From Ignelater luminosus (taxonomy: Eukaryota > Arthropoda > Insecta > Coleoptera > Elateridae), in contig VTPC01000028.1 in the NCBI GenBank assembly GCA_011009095.1, positions 1 to 64,000 of the forward strand: a DNA stretch of 64,000 bases, in the 5' to 3' direction. The translations under genes and the position numbers were made by a program. The notes beneath the pieces are model-generated. The model ran no database searches. It saw nothing but the letters and a program-made list of their open reading frames with translations, and was not told where the DNA came from. Position 1 is the stretch's first letter, and every line of letters starts with the position of its first letter. Positions 1-9,559 of this stretch are shown piece by piece.

Positions 1-1314
1 TTTTTTTCAAATTTCCAATGAGTATCGTATAAAAAAGATTTTTCTACATAAATAGCATAAATATTGTTTAAACAATATAAATAATTCTGTCCCCGCTCCA
101 AAAGGTTTCTGATTTTAAACAATATAAAAAAACAAAAATTACAAAGTAAAAATCATCAAAATCGAAGCTGTTCTTGAGGACTTCCGAAAATTGCCTGTTT
201 TACGTATTCATTGACGCGACTAAATATGGTAAATATGCCTAATATCTCAAAGCAAAATGAAAAATATTTTTCTTACAGTAAATAAATCTAGTAATATTCA
301 ACAAGAATAAAATAATCTTTTTATTTATAAAAACTTGTTTATCAATACACAATCTCTCCTTGAATCTTAGTAAACAAAATAAAAATTACTTTTGGTTAAA
401 TATTTAAAACTTCTCTTATTTTATATTTTTGTAAGAGAATTTTATCACACTTGATACATATGCATTCTGTTTCGTTTATTGGTTCGAGCATAAGGCGTAT
501 ATTGGTAGTATATCACCTGCCAATGTTGTGGCAGCGTAAGATTGATATGTTGACTGAATACTAGTTTTAAATTTGGTTACATTGATTGGCTGGAATGGTA
601 GAATTTATATTGGCAATATCCCTTTTGCCAATATTGGTATAATAAAGTAACTGATGTGTTGGCTCTATATTGAATTCATATTTGCTTTTATTTCTTGGCT
701 GAAATGACATAATTTATGTTGGCCTGCCAACATTTATATAATAATGATTTCTGTACAATGGTAATATACCTATTTCAAGGGTTCTCAAACATGTTGTTTG
801 TTTCTAAACAAGCTATATGTATAAAATATAGCAAAAAGATGATACCTAGCAAAGTCTGGTTTTATGTTGGATATACATTGTTTCACGATAAAATGTTTAT
901 CCAAGATATCATATATCTATAATATTGGAGTTACCTTGGTTATATATTCTGTGCTACTTGGGAGGTTTCTTATAGCGTGCCTAGGCACTGTTTAGTGTGG
1001 GATGCTTAGTGTGAAACATATAATTATGGCTTCGTATGAAGCTCTCCGAGTTATGGCTGAGTGGACGTTGCATGTGTGAGTATGACACTCTGTACGGAAA
1101 CGGGTTTGATATGGATTTTATTTTTTGTGGTTTACTATCTAAGTGTGGAGAGATTTATTATTCCAAAGGGAATGTGTTTAGACGTTTCTGACGGATCTTA
1201 CATATGCAGATTCTTTATGATGTAGATTATTATTTACATTGACTTTTAATTAATGTACTGCATGTCTCTGTATTTTATTATCTTATAAATTATGAATGCT
1301 TTTTTAAATTTCAG
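1..1314. other. Non-coding DNA left of CRAL-TRIO copy A
   Basis: AT-rich sequence with no convincing coding region. It ends in the 3' splice acceptor of copy A (AG at 1313-1314), so at least its right part should be intron 1 of that gene. I looked for an exon resembling the 46-codon first exons of copies B, C and D and found none, so exon 1 of copy A probably lies left of the window. Bases about 480-740 are rich in TTGG/CCAA words (listed separately). Confidence 0.6.
480..745. repeat. CCAAT/ATTGG word-rich block
   Basis: Short words such as ATTGGC, CCAATATTGG, TTGGCAATAT and TTGGCCTGCC recur in both orientations with variable spacing. There is no fixed period, so it is not a microsatellite. 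A block at 53640-53900 uses the same vocabulary. This is seen directly; membership of a transposon family is inference. Confidence 0.4.
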
Positions 1315-2297
1315 ATAACCAATGGCTTCTAAGTTTTCTTCGAGGATGTATATTCAGTTTACAACGAACCAAAGAGAAGCTAAATATGTATTATACCATT
1401 CGATCTATGCTTCCTGAATTTTTCACAAACAGAAACCCTTTTCTGCCAGAGATACAAGAAATTTTAGAACTAGGGTAAATTTCATAAGCACAATTCTTAG
1501 AATATTTTTAACTCATACTAAACAGTTCCTGTTTCTAGACTTTTCTTACCACTTCCTAAAACAGTAGAGAGTGATAGGTCTCGAATAATATGTTTCCGGT
1601 GTGGATCTGTAGATGCTACAAGAATATCTCTTATAAATGTTATTAAAGTATCTCTAATGATTGTAGATATTCTAATGAACGAAGACGATAATTATGTAAT
1701 TGCTGGTCAAGACGCATTTGAGGACATAAAGGGTTTGAACATAAATCATATTATGCAAGCTATTCCTAGTTTGTGTAAAAAAAATTGTTGTTTTAATTCA
1801 TAATGCATATCCTAACAGACCAAAGCGGTTTATTTTCTCTAACATACCTTCTGTAGCAGAGAAGTTTTACCTTTTTATAATTAAACCTCTGCTGACAGAA
1901 AAAATGAAAAACAGAGTTAAGTATTTGTTTTGTACGATGCTTGAATTGATGAACATTCTTTTATTTTAGGCTTATTTTTATAACGAAAACAATCTAGATG
2001 CTTTACGTCAATCCATACCTAGATCGGTGTTATCCAATGAATATGGTGGAGAAGGAGGCTCGCTAAAAGAAATAACAAGTGAAGAATCTTTTCAGATATT
2101 TTGCAAATTAATTTATAAGCATTACACAATTTTATATTGTACCTATAGCTTACTGGAAAGAAAAGGTTGGGAGTTACAAGGAATGGTTTTTGAAAGATAA
2201 AGAATTTCGTTCTAATGAGTTATTGCGCTCGGAATATTCTTGTACTTCTGATGAGTTTGGAATTGATGGTTCTTTCAGAACATTAACCCTCGATTAG
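1315..2297 (+). pseudogene. CRAL-TRIO lipid-carrier gene copy A (alpha-tocopherol transfer protein-like), 5' partial, one frameshift
   Basis: Exons 1315-1474, 1539-1915, 1970-2078 and 2149-2297 (TAG) have GT..AG borders and the same phases as copies B, C and D. Exon 2 encodes the CRAL-TRIO N-terminal helices (NQWLLSFLRG, then QRTKEKLNMYY). Exon 3 encodes the first half of the ligand-binding lipid pocket (ILMNEDDNYVIAGQ). Exon 4 carries the family-typical EYGGEGG turn. Members bind a hydrophobic ligand such as a tocopherol, retinoid or phosphoinositide and move it between membranes in the cytosol; the ligand cannot be read from sequence. Exon 3 has eight As near 1777-1784 where seven would keep the frame; downstream the frame is otherwise open and well conserved. 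The copy is therefore either a young pseudogene or carries a homopolymer base-call error. Exon 1 is not in the window. A possible polyadenylation signal AATAAA is at 2544. Confidence 0.8.
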
Positions 2298-5038
2298 GAT
2301 TAGGAAAATGTCTTTACTTATAACTATAGCCCGTTATTAATCAATGAAGATACTGTTATTTACACACATAGAATACCAATTATTTTTTTAAATGACGTTC
2401 TGTAATCTAGTCGTTTTATACTTATAATATTAATAGATATTAGCATTACACAGCAGTAATGGTATTTCATGATTCCTTAGGCAACCCTAAAAGCATCTTT
2501 GTAGTTTGAAAAGAGTTGCCTTGTTAGTAGCTTCTCTACAGTTAATAAAAGAGTAATTTATTTCACTGCTAGTGATAAATTACCAACTAGACAAGATATT
2601 TCTGAATTCGAAAAATCTTCAAAGCAACTTTATAGATTGCGCATTAGAAAAATGAGTTATAGGGTTATTAAAGCATAACTACTAATAAATCTCGACTGTT
2701 TTACTTTTAATTCCTTAGTTTCTTCTCGATTACTTTCCAGAAGATCGTGTTTTTTACTAAACTAATATTGATAATGAAGAAATGCACTTGTTATTACTTA
2801 CGCTATATTTAAATTTTGAATTTACAATTTATTTATTTTTCAGCAATGACCATCAGTAAAACTGATTTATTATAATAATTCTTTTTGTTTACTGTTAAGT
2901 TATTTCCTGGATAGCGTGTTTTATTATTGTTTTAAAATTGTAACGTTCATTTTTTGTGAACCTTACATGGGTCTTGCCTTCACTAATTCTGGTTATCTTC
3001 ACTGGGTGCTGTTTAATATCTTTAATTTATTTCACCGTTCCTATAAGAATTCGTACGAAAATATATACTTTTAGACCACCTTATATATCATTGAAATAAA
3101 ATTTTTAATAATTTTGCTTGTATTAAATTTATGTTGCACATGGGAGTTTTCTTTGTACTGAAAATCTTAAGGATTATTTCGTTGTAATTACTCTGGGTTG
3201 GCCCGGATTGATCTTATTTTGTGATCTATAGTTATCTCTAGTTGCCAGATGTAGTTTAAGCAAACTTCTGCTTGTTTTATATGATTTCACTCGTTTATTA
3301 TTCTGTTTGACTTTTATTTGATGTCAGTTAATTAACAGAGGTTATCTATGATCGCTCATTTGGCTAATGATTGGCTATTAGATTCAGAATAGGTAGCATC
3401 AGCTTTGGTCCATTTCTAGCGTATTGCTTGCGACTTCTTTCAAATTTTTTTAGACATTTGCCTTTTGTCTAAATTCCCTATTCACTTACATATTAGGTTT
3501 AAACAAATTTTTTGCTTGCCTCATGAAAGTTTCTATTGTTCTCGGTGATATTTAACTTATCGTAAAGGAATGCGTGTTTTGGGCGATATTTTCGTGATTA
3601 GTTTTCGAAGGTTAAACTCTCTTTTGTAATTTTTGGACCAACCCGCAGTTGCCATATATTCCTTTGGTGCCCTCAAACTGGCTTTCTGAATGCTTATTGG
3701 TTGGAGATTGTGCATTTTGCCTGGAGTTTCACTTTCCAAATTTAGACGGGGGTCAGTTTTAAGAACTCGTTTATGACGAACGGGTGTGCTGATCAACCAT
3801 TCGGGTTGTGGTTTCTAATCGTTTAAATTTTTGTGGTTTCCACTTTGAGGAGAGGTGTTTAGTGTTACTGTGGAGGCCACCCTGGGATTACCTCATTTAG
3901 CATACTTCATTAAGAAGCTTCAAACGTATTGAAAGTATGTTAGATGGTCCCGTCTTTTACTTTGTTCTCATTTGCTCCGTGTTCGTCTTTGCTTTTATGG
4001 GGAGGCCCGCAAATCTTCTTGTGAGAGCCTGCAGCTCCTTGAGAGAACGAGGTCGCAGGAGACGGCAATGTTAGTGGGGGTTCCTTCCGATGCTGTAGTG
4101 GGGAGCTGTTCCATCCCCTCCTAATGCGCTGAGAACACTCTTGGAACCTCGGAGCTGCGCGTCACCTCGAGAATTTTGGACGTCATCTCCTGATTGCGAG
4201 TACGGTCGCCCGTCGCACCGTGTTACTGGACTTGAAAAATTTTATTATCGGCTTCTTTCCTTAGGAACGGTTAACCTTTATGAATTAGTTAATTGTAATT
4301 TATTGGATTTCCTTGTCACCAAATTGTTTACTAGATTTATTGAAATGTTACACTTTAATTATTTTCTTTTGCTTCAAGATGTTTTTTTGCGCTCTGAGTA
4401 AGCTTAGAGTTAAATTTTTTCCGTAAAGTTGCACTAAACTTATTTCATGTTTTTTTAAAACTTTGTCAAGTTAAATAAAAATTGCTTTTTGAATGATTTA
4501 AGATTTAATGTTGATTTGAATTTAATGATTTCATACGGGATGGGCCACAAGTATTAGGCCACAAGTATTAGAACAGTTGTGTTTGGAATTTTGTTTCAGG
4601 TCATGAAGAAGCTTTTGTTCGGTCTGACATAGCTATATCAGCTGAACCTGCTACTTTCAAGTAAGTTCTTGATTTTTTTTCATCTGTTCTGACGTTGTGT
4701 TCCCTGTCGTTTTTTTTGTGATTTCAAATTAAATTTATTAACTGATTTGAGAATTTCCTTTTACTCTAGGCTTAGAAGATTTTTAATAAGACTAAATAGA
4801 ATTTTTAATTTGTATGCTTCATGTTTTTGAACTTTAATAATCATTCTAATAATTTGTTGATAGTATTAAATTATATAATACTTGGCGTCAATTTTTTGTG
4901 TTTTTCTGTATAAATATAACTGCTTCAGTTTAGTATATTGGTATATTAAGTAATTTGTGTGTTTTATTGTGTTTTGTTTGTTAAAAATTTAATTTGGTAA
5001 CGCAAGGTCACGTTACAAAATTATAGTCGTTTATTATA
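2298..5038. other. Intergenic region with an unexplained GC-richer stretch
   Basis: Between copy A and the first mariner. Bases about 3640-4250 are clearly less AT-rich than their surroundings, and frames there stay open only briefly (an 86-codon frame at 4141 and a 79-codon reverse frame at 3557 match nothing I recognise). A 15-bp unit (GGCCACAAGTATTAG) is repeated head to tail near 4552-4580. A short stretch at 4600-4660 has strong splice-like borders (listed separately). It could be a decayed long terminal repeat or leader, but I see no diagnostic motif. Confidence 0.4.
4600..4660 (+). other. Possible 61-nt cryptic or orphan exon
   Basis: A pyrimidine-rich acceptor ending in TTTCAG and a near-consensus donor (CAA|GTAAGT) bracket 61 nt. 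One frame is open throughout and reads HEEAFVRSDIAISAEPATFK. No neighbouring exon could be joined to it and the peptide is not recognised. It may be the remnant of an unrelated gene or transposon leader. Confidence 0.25.
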
Positions 5039-6343
5039 AAGGGTTTTCCAATAAGAGGTGTTATTTTGATATTCAAAGAAAAGTGCCATTTTTTAATATA
5101 AATGATCGGATGTTTATTTCATTATAAAGAGGAAGGTATGCCGTTAATAGTGGAAAATAACATCAGGCAAATGACCACCACGACCACGCTTACAGGACAA
5201 TATCCTTTTCATGAAATTTTCCATAACCAAATCGCAAAGTGGCTGCCCTATGTCCTCGATAGCCTCACGAATTCCATCTTTGAGGTCTTGAATCGACGCT
5301 GGGCTGTTGGCGTAGACCTTCTCTTTCACGTGGCCCCAAAGAAAGAAGTCGCAAGGTGTTAAATCACAAGATCTCGGTGGCCAATTGTGATCACCTCTTC
5401 GAGAGATAACACGGTCCGGAAACGTTTTCCGTAAAAGATCAATGGTTTCGTTGCTTGTGTGGCACGTAGCGCCGTCTTGTTGAAAGTAAACGTTGTCCAG
5501 ATCAATACCATCCAATTCCGGCCATAAAAAATCGTTAATCATCTCTCGATAGCGCAATCCAGTCACCGTAACTGTTGCTCCAGCCTCATTTTCGAAAAAG
5601 TAAGGTCCAATGACTCCGCCGGACCATAAACCGCACCAAACAGTCACACGTTGAGGATAGAGAGACTTTTCAACAATAACTCTTGGATTTTCTGAGCCCC
5701 AGATCCGACAATTTTGCTTGTTGACGAAGCCACCGAGGTGGAAATGGGCTTCATCACTCAAGATGATTTTTCGATGGAATTCTGGATCATTTTCATGCAT
5801 TTCAACGACCCAATCAGCAAAGACACGACGTTGTTGATGATCGGCCGGCTTGAGTTCTTGTGTTAACTGGACTTTATAAGCCTTAAGACCCAAATCTTTA
5901 TGCAAAATACGGTGTAATGACGTTTGTGGAATGGCTAATTCCAAAGAACGACGAGGAATGGACAAACCTGGGTTTTCTTTAACACTTTCGGCTACAACAG
6001 CAATATTCTCGGCTGTTCTTGAGCGACGTGCACGGGTTTTATTCTTCACATCACTAACTTGTCCCAAGAGCTCGAATTTTTTCACCAATTTCTGTATTGC
6101 GGTCCGACAAGGTGCTTCACGGTGACCCAAAAATGTTCGAGTTTTACGAACCGTCTCTGCCAAATTTTCACCATTTTTATAGTGAATTTTAATAATTTCA
6201 ATGCGTTGTTGAAGCGTGTATCGTTCCATATTTATTAATGGCGTAGTTTCTACTTGTCAAATGTCAAAAAATGATAGCTTCAAAAGTGACATCTACCGAA
6301 ATAGCGGGCTATTCAAAATAACACCTCTTATTGGAAAACCCTT
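5039..6343 (-). mobile_element. Complete DD41D mariner-type transposon
   Basis: A 1305-bp element flanked by a TA duplication (5037-5038 and 6344-6345). Its terminal inverted repeats, beginning AAGGGTTTTCCAATAAGAGG, are identical over 31 bp (5039-5069 and 6313-6343). It contains one uninterrupted transposase gene on the minus strand. Perfect ends and an intact frame suggest recent insertion and possible competence. TIR and catalytic spacing resemble the rosa/DD41D group of insect mariners; that family name is from memory. Confidence 0.93.
5144..6229 (-). CDS. Mariner-like transposase, DD41D, intact
   Basis: 361 codons, ATG at 6229, no stops or frameshifts. Residues about 1-120 carry two helix-turn-helix regions that should bind the inverted repeats. 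The catalytic RNase H-like domain follows: D159 in LSDEAHF, D252 in FQQDGATCH and D294 in TPCDFFLWG, 41 residues apart for the last pair, hence DD41D. The enzyme should cut the element out and insert it at TA by a cut-and-paste mechanism in the nucleus. Length and motif order are normal for the Tc1/mariner superfamily. All three acidic residues are present, unlike the other mariner-type elements in this window. Confidence 0.93.
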   Translation of the reverse strand: MERYTLQQRIEIIKIHYKNGENLAETVRKTRTFLGHREAPCRTAIQKLVKKFELLGQVSDVKNKTRARRSRTAENIAVVAESVKENPGLSIPRRSLELAIPQTSLHRILHKDLGLKAYKVQLTQELKPADHQQRRVFADWVVEMHENDPEFHRKIILSDEAHFHLGGFVNKQNCRIWGSENPRVIVEKSLYPQRVTVWCGLWSGGVIGPYFFENEAGATVTVTGLRYREMINDFLWPELDGIDLDNVYFQQDGATCHTSNETIDLLRKTFPDRVISRRGDHNWPPRSCDLTPCDFFLWGHVKEKVYANSPASIQDLKDGIREAIEDIGQPLCDLVMENFMKRILSCKRGRGGHLPDVIFHY

Positions 6344-7040
6344 TACTATCATGTTTAATTTCTTGCGCTCATGGATAAACATACATTAAAATTACATGGT
6401 GCATTGATATTAATAATTTATACTGCTAAGGCCAAAAGATAGAAATAGTAAGACTAATAAAATTGACGTAGAATTACGAAAAATCCGCCACTTTACCTTT
6501 TATCTTTTAACGGTAATTTTACATTCTAATGTAAATATAATTTACACTATAACATAACTTTTTATATATCTTTTTTGTAATGACTAATTAAATAAGCAAG
6601 ATAATAAAATTAAATGTATACCTAAAGGAAAATGAATCTATTACGCATGTAACTCAGTTTCACCATTTTAATTTAAAAAGTAAGTTTCTGTATGCAATAA
6701 ACAGTATTTTAATTCAGCTAATTTAATTTTTAGCCTAATTTTATTGTATTATACGTGACTTAAGTTAATAACAGATTAAGTAGAATTGCAATTATGGAAA
6801 ATAATAGATACAAATATTAATATCAATAAAACGTTAAAGTGCTTTATGTTACTTGATTATTTAGTTAAAAGGTGGAATGACGTAACAGCAGCGGGTCAAG
6901 AGTAACAAAGGCCGTTGGCTTCTCGTCAGTCAGCAGTATGATCTGTGATCTTAGATGGCGTTTGCAAAATATTTAGGCCAGTAGACCGGTTTTAGTTTTG
7001 TATATACTGTTCATAAAGAAAGACGCGCATTACTTACACC
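6344..7040. other. Upstream region of CRAL-TRIO copy B exon 1
   Basis: AT-rich DNA with no gene. The last 150 bases before the ATG at 7041 are less AT-rich. A TATATA at 7001-7006 is the only TATA-like word close by, but it would leave a very short leader, so the promoter position is uncertain. Confidence 0.3.
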
Positions 7041-7179
7041 ATGCCTATTCGACACCTCCCTAGTAGTTTACAAAAGAAAAGTGAGGATGAATTAAATGAA
7101 GTACACAATCGTATTAAAGACGATTTGCAGCATATTCGGGAATGGGTAGCGCAACAACCACATCTCACTGTTAGAACAG
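7041..7179 (+). CDS. CRAL-TRIO copy B, first coding exon
   Basis: 139 nt encode 46 residues plus one base. The peptide starts MPIRHLPSSLQKK and ends QQPHLTVRT, close to exon 1 of copy C (MSIRQLSSSLQKK) and of copy D, with the same length and phase. The donor is ACAG|GTAATT. The next exons of the right type and strand begin at 21214, so this is assigned to copy B across a 14-kb intron filled with repeats. The alternative is an orphan first exon left by an incomplete duplication. The ATG is chosen by alignment with copies C and D. Confidence 0.75.
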
Positions 7180-8043
7180 GTAATTAGAGTTATTAGGAGA
7201 TTAAGTTAGCCCAAGTGGATTCTTATTTAAGTAATCTGAAGTGTATTTCTCTAATTTATTGCTTATTTTTTATTAATGTTTCAATCTTTGTAGTTGTAAC
7301 AGTTGTTGGTATATTTTTTTTAAATAATGTCGATATTATTACAATGACAGTTTTATTTAATAAACCTTTGTAGTTAAAGACAAGAAAAGATAGAAACAGA
7401 GCAGCAAGCTGCATATTAATTAAGTAATTGAATAATTAATCAATTTTTATTGAATGTCGTTTTTATTCTAAATTTTATATTTGTGTTACCATTTTGTGAT
7501 AGAATATTTATACAGGATTTTACAAATTCGAGTAGTTGTATGGGAATCTCAAAAACCGTAAGAGATACGAATTTGTTTAAATTACTGCAAAGTTACGCAT
7601 TTGTGTGCCTAACAATATGACGTTTAAAAAGTAAAAATTCTGAATATTTCTGGAGATATCCCGAAATGTTGAGCACGCACCCCCATAGGTTAATCTATTT
7701 TTAGAATGTGTGTGTGTAGCATCAAGTCAAATAAAGCATTATAGTTTTGTGTATTTCAATATATCGTCCAATTTTTTGCTAGTACGGTCCTGGATATCTT
7801 AATCAGGGTTCATATGACAACATAACTGTAAAACTCGGTTTGATAAACACACTCAGTCTAAATTTCTGTAAACTTATCTTATTATTTTGTTTGTGTTAAA
7901 ATTTAATAGTTTGTAATTGTTATTAGATTTCGCAGTATTTCAGTCTAGTTTTAGTTGCAGTTATTTTGAATTTTCCTGTCTATTTGCTCAAATACATTTT
8001 AACGTGCTGTCCTATTAATCTTGGCATATTACACTATAAATTA

Positions 8044-8100
8044 ACAACTAACAACAATGAAGACAACGATAACAACAACAATACAACAACAACAACAAAT
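8044..8100. repeat. (AAC)n-rich simple repeat
   Basis: Interrupted AAC/CAA trinucleotides. An 86-codon open frame across it (7966-8226) is the Asn/Thr-rich product of the repeat and not a gene. Confidence 0.7.
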
Positions 8101-8279
8101 AATTTTAATATACCGCCCACACTTCAATCGCAATCGTCTAACAAACTCGAGAACACGTGCAGAAATGAAGCTGTTTGTTTAAGTGTTTACCCCTTTCCAT
8201 CCAAATCTTTAGACGTCGAAAGTTAATTTACTTTTCTAGGTAATTTCAAGAACCAGATGTTTGTTTCTTTTTGTCGAGG

Positions 8280-8810
8280 AAATAAAGCAAAAAAAAGGCC
8301 AAAGTAAAATAAAAAAAAATCGCCAAGATGGATTTTGATGCGGTTTGCGGCAGTCGATTCTGTGAGGTGTCTAGAAAAAATGCTCCCTTTGGTTTTTTGA
8401 CGTTTTTTGTTATTGCATTTCTACAGAGGAAAATGCATGTTTTTGGATACACTTTGATGCAGTTTGAAAAAAAATCGACAAAATGAGCCGAAATGGGCCA
8501 GATTTTCTCGGTCGGGGGTTTTTTGGGGCGTTGATCGCGAATCCGGCATTAGTTTTCCGGAAAAGTGAACCTGGCCCTGGAAAAACGGAAAATTTTGCTA
8601 TTTTCTTCATTTTTCTCATGTTTAACCGCTCTTAGGTGGCAGTTCATCTCGCTTTCGATGTAGTCGAAATGTGTGGAGCCAGTTTTCACTGTTGCAATAA
8701 AAATTGCAGAAAGCCCGTGAAAAATCATTGAGAAATTTTCAAAAAAAAACGTGTTTCATGTCGATTTCAGGGTAATAGCATGCTGCCACTTCGAAAATAA
8801 CAACGAAAAC
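8280..8810. other. GC-richer unclassified block
   Basis: Contrasts with the AT-rich flanks and contains runs such as GGTCGGGGGTTTTTTGGGG. Short reverse frames of about 69 codons match nothing I know. Two stretches begin similarly (GATTTTGATGCGGTTTG and CACTTTGATGCAGTTTG, about 120 bases apart), which suggests an old internal duplication. Probably transposon-derived, family unknown. Confidence 0.35.
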
Positions 8811-8960
8811 ATCTAGAAAATATATGGTTTTGAAGAAAATTTTTTATACGCGCGCACCTCTTTAGATATATATGTATAATGCATATTATAATCATCCAGT
8901 AATATTTATTGTACCCTTCGTTTTAAAATTGTAAAAGGAGCAAATCAACAAATAACCTTC

Positions 8961-9240
8961 CCCAGCAAACACAATTATATCCTAGCGATATCAGTGCAAG
9001 TTTATCTGTGTACGAACTTGTTTAATGTTACATAGCACACTGCGCACATGTGCGTTATATATAACGCGTAATGTCAGAAACACAGTACGAGTTGCAGTAC
9101 ATCGCGATTACGTATCGATTGTTACATGCCGACGACATCCATCGTGCTTCAGGTATATGCTTGTTGGTACATCGTCATAATTTTACGTGAATACATCGCT
9201 CTAATGTCTACGTTTCGATATACCTGTTTCGTTTAAATTT
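8961..9240. repeat. TACATCG/GTAC word-rich block led by CCCAGCAAAC
   Basis: Begins with CCCAGCAAAC, which also occurs at 40708 inside another word-rich block. Within about 180 bases TACATCG occurs at least three times, with further CATCG and TACG(T) words, in a sequence with no open frame. See findings. Confidence 0.45.
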
Positions 9241-9330
9241 AAAAAAATATGTAATATGCTAAATTACATATTCCTTACGTCTACATTGTTACATTGTTAA
9301 CATGTAACAAAGATTATGCCCCAATAATTA

Positions 9331-9552
9331 ATTAAAGTCTTGTCTTTCTACCTCCTTGTAAATTTATCGTCCACGTAACCCAAAACATTTTTCCAAGCTT
9401 CCGACCAATTTATTCTAGTCTATAGAGGTTGCAGGAAGACCAAAATAAATTAGTCAAAAGTTAATACAACATATTGACCTTGCCCAAGTAAGAAAAGTCT
9501 CAAGTTATCTAACCGATAAATTTATAAGGAGGTGGAAAGACTAGGCCTTAAT
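9331..9552. mobile_element. Small MITE with about 39-bp inverted repeats
   Basis: The left arm (9331-9369: CTTTCTACCTCCTTGTAAAT and flanks) pairs with the right arm (9514-9552) with only a few mismatches. The 222-bp length, AT-rich centre and lack of any frame fit a non-autonomous miniature element. The superfamily is not clear and no clean target duplication was identified. Confidence 0.7.
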
Positions 9553-9559
9553 CTAGTTG

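Noticed and set aside
3557..4401. Open frames of 79 and 86 codons in the GC-richer stretch
   Set aside because: Opposite strands, no recognisable motif and no splice context; the GC-richer composition alone explains their length.
7966..8226. 86-codon open frame
   Set aside because: It is the translation of the (AAC)n-rich repeat; no domain, splice context or conservation.
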